This document shows, piece by piece, positions 19,248-21,436 of a DNA stretch of 21,436 nucleotides. Each line of letters begins with the position of its first letter. Position 1 is the stretch's first letter. The position numbers and the translations under genes were made by a program. Source of the DNA: JAWOJB01 sp046484325 (lineage in GTDB: Bacteria > Actinomycetota > Acidimicrobiia > Spongiisociales > ZC4RG35); assembly GCA_046484325.1 (NCBI GenBank), contig JAWOJB010000081.1, positions 1 through 21,436 on the forward strand, read 5' to 3'. The notes beneath the pieces were generated by a model. It did not search any database. It was not told the origin of the DNA and worked only from the letters and a program-made list of their open reading frames with translations.

Positions 19248-21436
19248 GTGACGGCGTGCGCCCACTGCGGAACCCTCGCCCAGGAGGGTCAGCGTTTCTG
19301 CGGCCAGTGTGGCCGCCCGCTGGCGGCGAGCTGCCCCACCTGCGGGGCCGAGAACCCCCCCGATCATCGGTTCTGCGGTTCATGCGGCGGCCCGATCGGC
19401 GAGCCCGCGGCACCGTCGCCCGCCCCGACGGTGGCCGAGCGGCGGATGGTGTCGGTGTTGTTCGTGGACCTGGTGGGGTTCACCTCTTTCTCCGAGCATC
19501 GCGACCCCGAAGAGGTCCGCGAGATCATCACCGAGTACTTCGACGTGGCCCGCGAGGCGGTGGCCCAGTTCGGAGGCACCGTCGACAAGTTCATCGGCGA
19601 TGCGGTGATGGCATGGTGGGGCGCCACCACCTCCGAGGAGGACGATGCGGAGCGAGCGGTCCGCGCCGCCCTCGAGATCGTCGACCGGGTCGTCGCGCTC
19701 GGCGAGCGCCATGCGATCCCGGATCTGGCGGCCCGCGCCGGGGTGATGACCGGTGAGGCATCGGTGGGCCCCGGCGGCAACGAGAAGGGTCTCCTTCTCG
19801 GCGACATGGTCAACAGCGCCTCGCGGATGCAGTCGCTGGCCGCCCCCGGCGCGGTGTTCGTCGGCGATGCCACCGCCGCCCTGGTGGGCCGTTCGATCGA
19901 GCTGACCCCGGCCGGCACCCACCAGGTGAAGGGGAAGGACGAGCCCCTCGTCGCCTGGCGGGCGATCCGCGTGGTCAGCGAGCGGGGCGGGAAGGGCCGG
20001 GCCGACGTGCTCGAGCCACCGTTCGTCGGTCGCGGTGCCGAGCTGAGACTGCTGAAGGACACCCTGCACGCCACCGGCCGGGACCGGCGGGCTCGGCTCG
20101 TGTCGCTGATCGGTCAGGCCGGGATCGGCAAGAGCCGCCTGATCTGGGAGTTCCAGAAGTACGTGGACGGGCTGGTCGAGAACGTGTACTGGCACGAGGG
20201 CCGCTCCCCCGCCTACGGCGACGGTCTCGCCCTCTGGGCACTGGGCGAGATGATCCGGGGCCGGGCCCGCATCCAGGAGACCGACCCCGACGACGTCACC
20301 GCCCTCCGCCTCTCCGAGGCGGTCGCCACCTACCTGCCCGACCGGGAGCGACGGGCATGGGTCGAGCAGCGGCTCGCCGCCCTGCTCGGCCTGGGCGACT
20401 CGGTAGGGGGCGAGCGGACCGAGCTGTTCGCCGCCGCCCGGGCCTTCGTCGAGGCGATCTCGGAGCACGGCACCACGGTGCTGGTGTTCGAGGACCTCCA
20501 CTGGGCCGACCCCAGCCTGCTCCAGTTCATCGAGGAGCTCCCCGACTGGTCCCAGAACCACCCGATCCTCATCGTCACGATGGCCCGCCCCGACCTGCTC
20601 GACCGGCGGCCGGACTGGGGGACCGGCCGTCGCGGGTTCGCCTCGATGTACCTCGGCCCCCTCGGCACCGACGACATACGCGACCTGGTCCGGGGGGCGG
20701 TACCGGGCATCCCCGGCCCGGCGGTGGAACGGATCGCCGAGGCGGCCGACGGGGTGCCGCTCTTCGCGGTGGAGATGCTCCGGATGCTCATCGGCGAGGG
20801 CCGGCTCCAGCTCGGCGACGGAACCGTGACGATCACGGGCGACCTCTCCTCGATCGAGGTGCCGACCACCGTCCAGGCGGTGATCGCCGCCCGGCTCGAC
20901 CGTCTTCCTTTCGAAGAGCGGGAGCTGGTCAGGGACGCTGCCGTCATCGGCCATTCCTTCACCCTCGAGGGGCTCGCCGCGCTCCACGACGAGGAGCTCG
21001 ACAAACTGGAGCGACGGCTCCGCGACCTGGTTCGGCGGGAGATCCTCGAGTTGATCCGCGACCCTCGCTCTCCCGAGCGCGGCCAGTACCAGTGGGTGCA
21101 GAGCATGCTGCGGGAGGTCGCGTACGGCCGGATCGCCCGGGCCGACCGCCGAGAGCTGCACCTGCGGGCCGCCCGCTACTTCCGGGACCTCGACGACCCC
21201 GAGCTGGCCCCGGTGGCGGCCGCCCACTACGTGTCGGCGTCCGAGCACTCGGCCGGGCCGGACCCGACGCTCCAACACGAGTTGGCCGCCGAAGCCCGGA
21301 TCGATGAGGATCCGGTCGTCTGCGATCCCGGCCCGCCGGGCGATCGCGAGCGAGGCCTTGAACCAGAAGAACTGGTCCTCGACGAGATCGGGCAGGCAGA
21401 CACGCTCGCGGCCGGTATGCATGATCGCCACCGCGG
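19248..21436 (+). CDS. Zinc-ribbon / class III cyclase / AAA ATPase signalling protein, homology broken near 21303
   Basis: The frame opens at the GTG at 19248 and runs off the window. A double zinc ribbon comes first (Cys4/7, 18/21, 29/32, 43/46). A class III cyclase domain follows (about 64-245), with Asp74 in F-V-D-L-V-G-F, Lys114 and Asp118 in K-F-I-G-D, and M-V-N-S-A-S-R. Then comes an AAA/NACHT-type ATPase with Walker A GQAGIGKS (289-296) and Walker B LVFEDLHWAD (about 412-421), and a helical continuation (VPTTVQAVIAARLDRLPFEE, SMLREVAYGRIARADRRELH). Relatives have 1000 or more residues and end in TPR-like repeats. Here recognisable sequence ends at E-L-A-A-E-A-R-I (about 21303); the rest of the open frame is antisense to a folate-enzyme fragment. 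The gene is thus truncated, by rearrangement or misassembly. Confidence 0.82.
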   Translation, partial: MTACAHCGTLAQEGQRFCGQCGRPLAASCPTCGAENPPDHRFCGSCGGPIGEPAAPSPAPTVAERRMVSVLFVDLVGFTSFSEHRDPEEVREIITEYFDVAREAVAQFGGTVDKFIGDAVMAWWGATTSEEDDAERAVRAALEIVDRVVALGERHAIPDLAARAGVMTGEASVGPGGNEKGLLLGDMVNSASRMQSLAAPGAVFVGDATAALVGRSIELTPAGTHQVKGKDEPLVAWRAIRVVSERGGKGRADVLEPPFVGRGAELRLLKDTLHATGRDRRARLVSLIGQAGIGKSRLIWEFQKYVDGLVENVYWHEGRSPAYGDGLALWALGEMIRGRARIQETDPDDVTALRLSEAVATYLPDRERRAWVEQRLAALLGLGDSVGGERTELFAAARAFVEAISEHGTTVLVFEDLHWADPSLLQFIEELPDWSQNHPILIVTMARPDLLDRRPDWGTGRRGFASMYLGPLGTDDIRDLVRGAVPGIPGPAVERIAEAADGVPLFAVEMLRMLIGEGRLQLGDGTVTITGDLSSIEVPTTVQAVIAARLDRLPFEERELVRDAAVIGHSFTLEGLAALHDEELDKLERRLRDLVRREILELIRDPRSPERGQYQWVQSMLREVAYGRIARADRRELHLRAARYFRDLDDPELAPVAAAHYVSASEHSAGPDPTLQHELAAEARIDEDPVVCDPGPPGDRERGLEPEELVLDEIGQADTLAAGMHDRHR
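21288..21436 (-). pseudogene. folP: Dihydropteroate synthase-like fragment, open at the window edge
   Basis: Reading the - strand from the window end: A-V-A-I-M-H-T-G-R-E-R-V, DLVEDQFFWFKASLAIARRA, GIADDRILIDPGFG. This is the pattern of the middle of a dihydropteroate synthase (M-H-x-x-G, then V-V-x-E-V-x-x-F-F, A-G-I-x-x-x-x-I-x-x-D-P-G-x-G-F-G-K), the enzyme joining pterin and p-aminobenzoate. The expected F-G-K after D-P-G-F-G is absent: the frame continues as G-Q-L-V-L-E, which is the antisense of the cyclase-ATPase gene. The gene is therefore cut at its 3' side here. The 5' part lies outside the window. The identification is from about 45 residues only. Confidence 0.5.

Noticed and set aside
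19380..21431. 683-codon open frame on the - strand at the right end
   Set aside because: Antisense of the cyclase-ATPase except for the first ~50 codons, which are the dihydropteroate synthase-like fragment.
1..21436. tRNA, rRNA, transposase and phage genes
   Set aside because: None seen on either strand; the only mobile-like signal is the dispersed inverted repeat.

Overview
The window is GC-rich, densely coded and actinobacterial in character. Evidence for this is a deazaflavin (F420)-type nitroreductase, class III cyclases, SRPBCC, VOC and ThuA families, GTG starts, and several genes whose start codon lies 6-7 nt behind a TANNNT-like -10 box (leaderless mRNAs). An uncultured Acidimicrobiia-like lineage fits, but this is inference; no rRNA or tRNA gene is present to fix it.

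Layout. 1-1409: 3' part of a DUF3160 gene (+). 1627-2364: pirin-like protein (-). 2460-2619: decayed gene fragment. 2709-4092: two-gene operon (-), F420-type nitroreductase then zinc-independent-type MDR oxidoreductase, behind a promoter carrying two TetR-like operators. 4276-6499: three-gene operon (-), comprising a shrunken flavin reductase relic, a DUF2652/ArsM-like methyltransferase with an in-frame TGA (probable selenocysteine), and an SRPBCC protein. 6658-7470: DUF4242-cyclase fusion (+). 7726-8759: VOC and two-TM membrane proteins (-). 8800-9141: cyclase pseudogene (-). 9256-10854: CrtISO/RetSat-like FAD oxidoreductase (+). 11061-11519: second SRPBCC (+). 11587-13749: unrecognised 720-aa protein (-). 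13925-14527: atypical LuxR-type regulator (+). 14753-15979: FMN-dependent alpha-hydroxyacid dehydrogenase (+). 16081-16956: ThuA-like lipoprotein (-). 17020-17947: two small membrane proteins (+). 18062-19153: secreted serine hydrolase (-). 19248-end: zinc-ribbon/cyclase/AAA signalling protein (+), whose homology ends near 21303 where a dihydropteroate synthase-like fragment begins on the other strand.

Two systems stand out. First, the methyltransferase at 4732-6150 reads through a TGA exactly where relatives have a cysteine, continues 57 codons to a normal C-terminus, and has a bacterial SECIS-like hairpin at the right distance. It is therefore a strong candidate selenoprotein. Second, seven copies of a conserved ~50-bp inverted repeat (arms related to TTCATTGAGCAAC) each sit 10-50 nt behind a stop codon, so they look like a dispersed family of sequence-conserved 3'-end hairpins, probably terminators of mobile origin.

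Much of the remaining content is redox and small-molecule chemistry (MDR, nitroreductase, flavin oxidoreductases, methyltransferase, SRPBCC) mixed with cyclase-type signalling. Several relic genes (1459, 2460, 6185, 8800) show that this is a region of ongoing gene decay.
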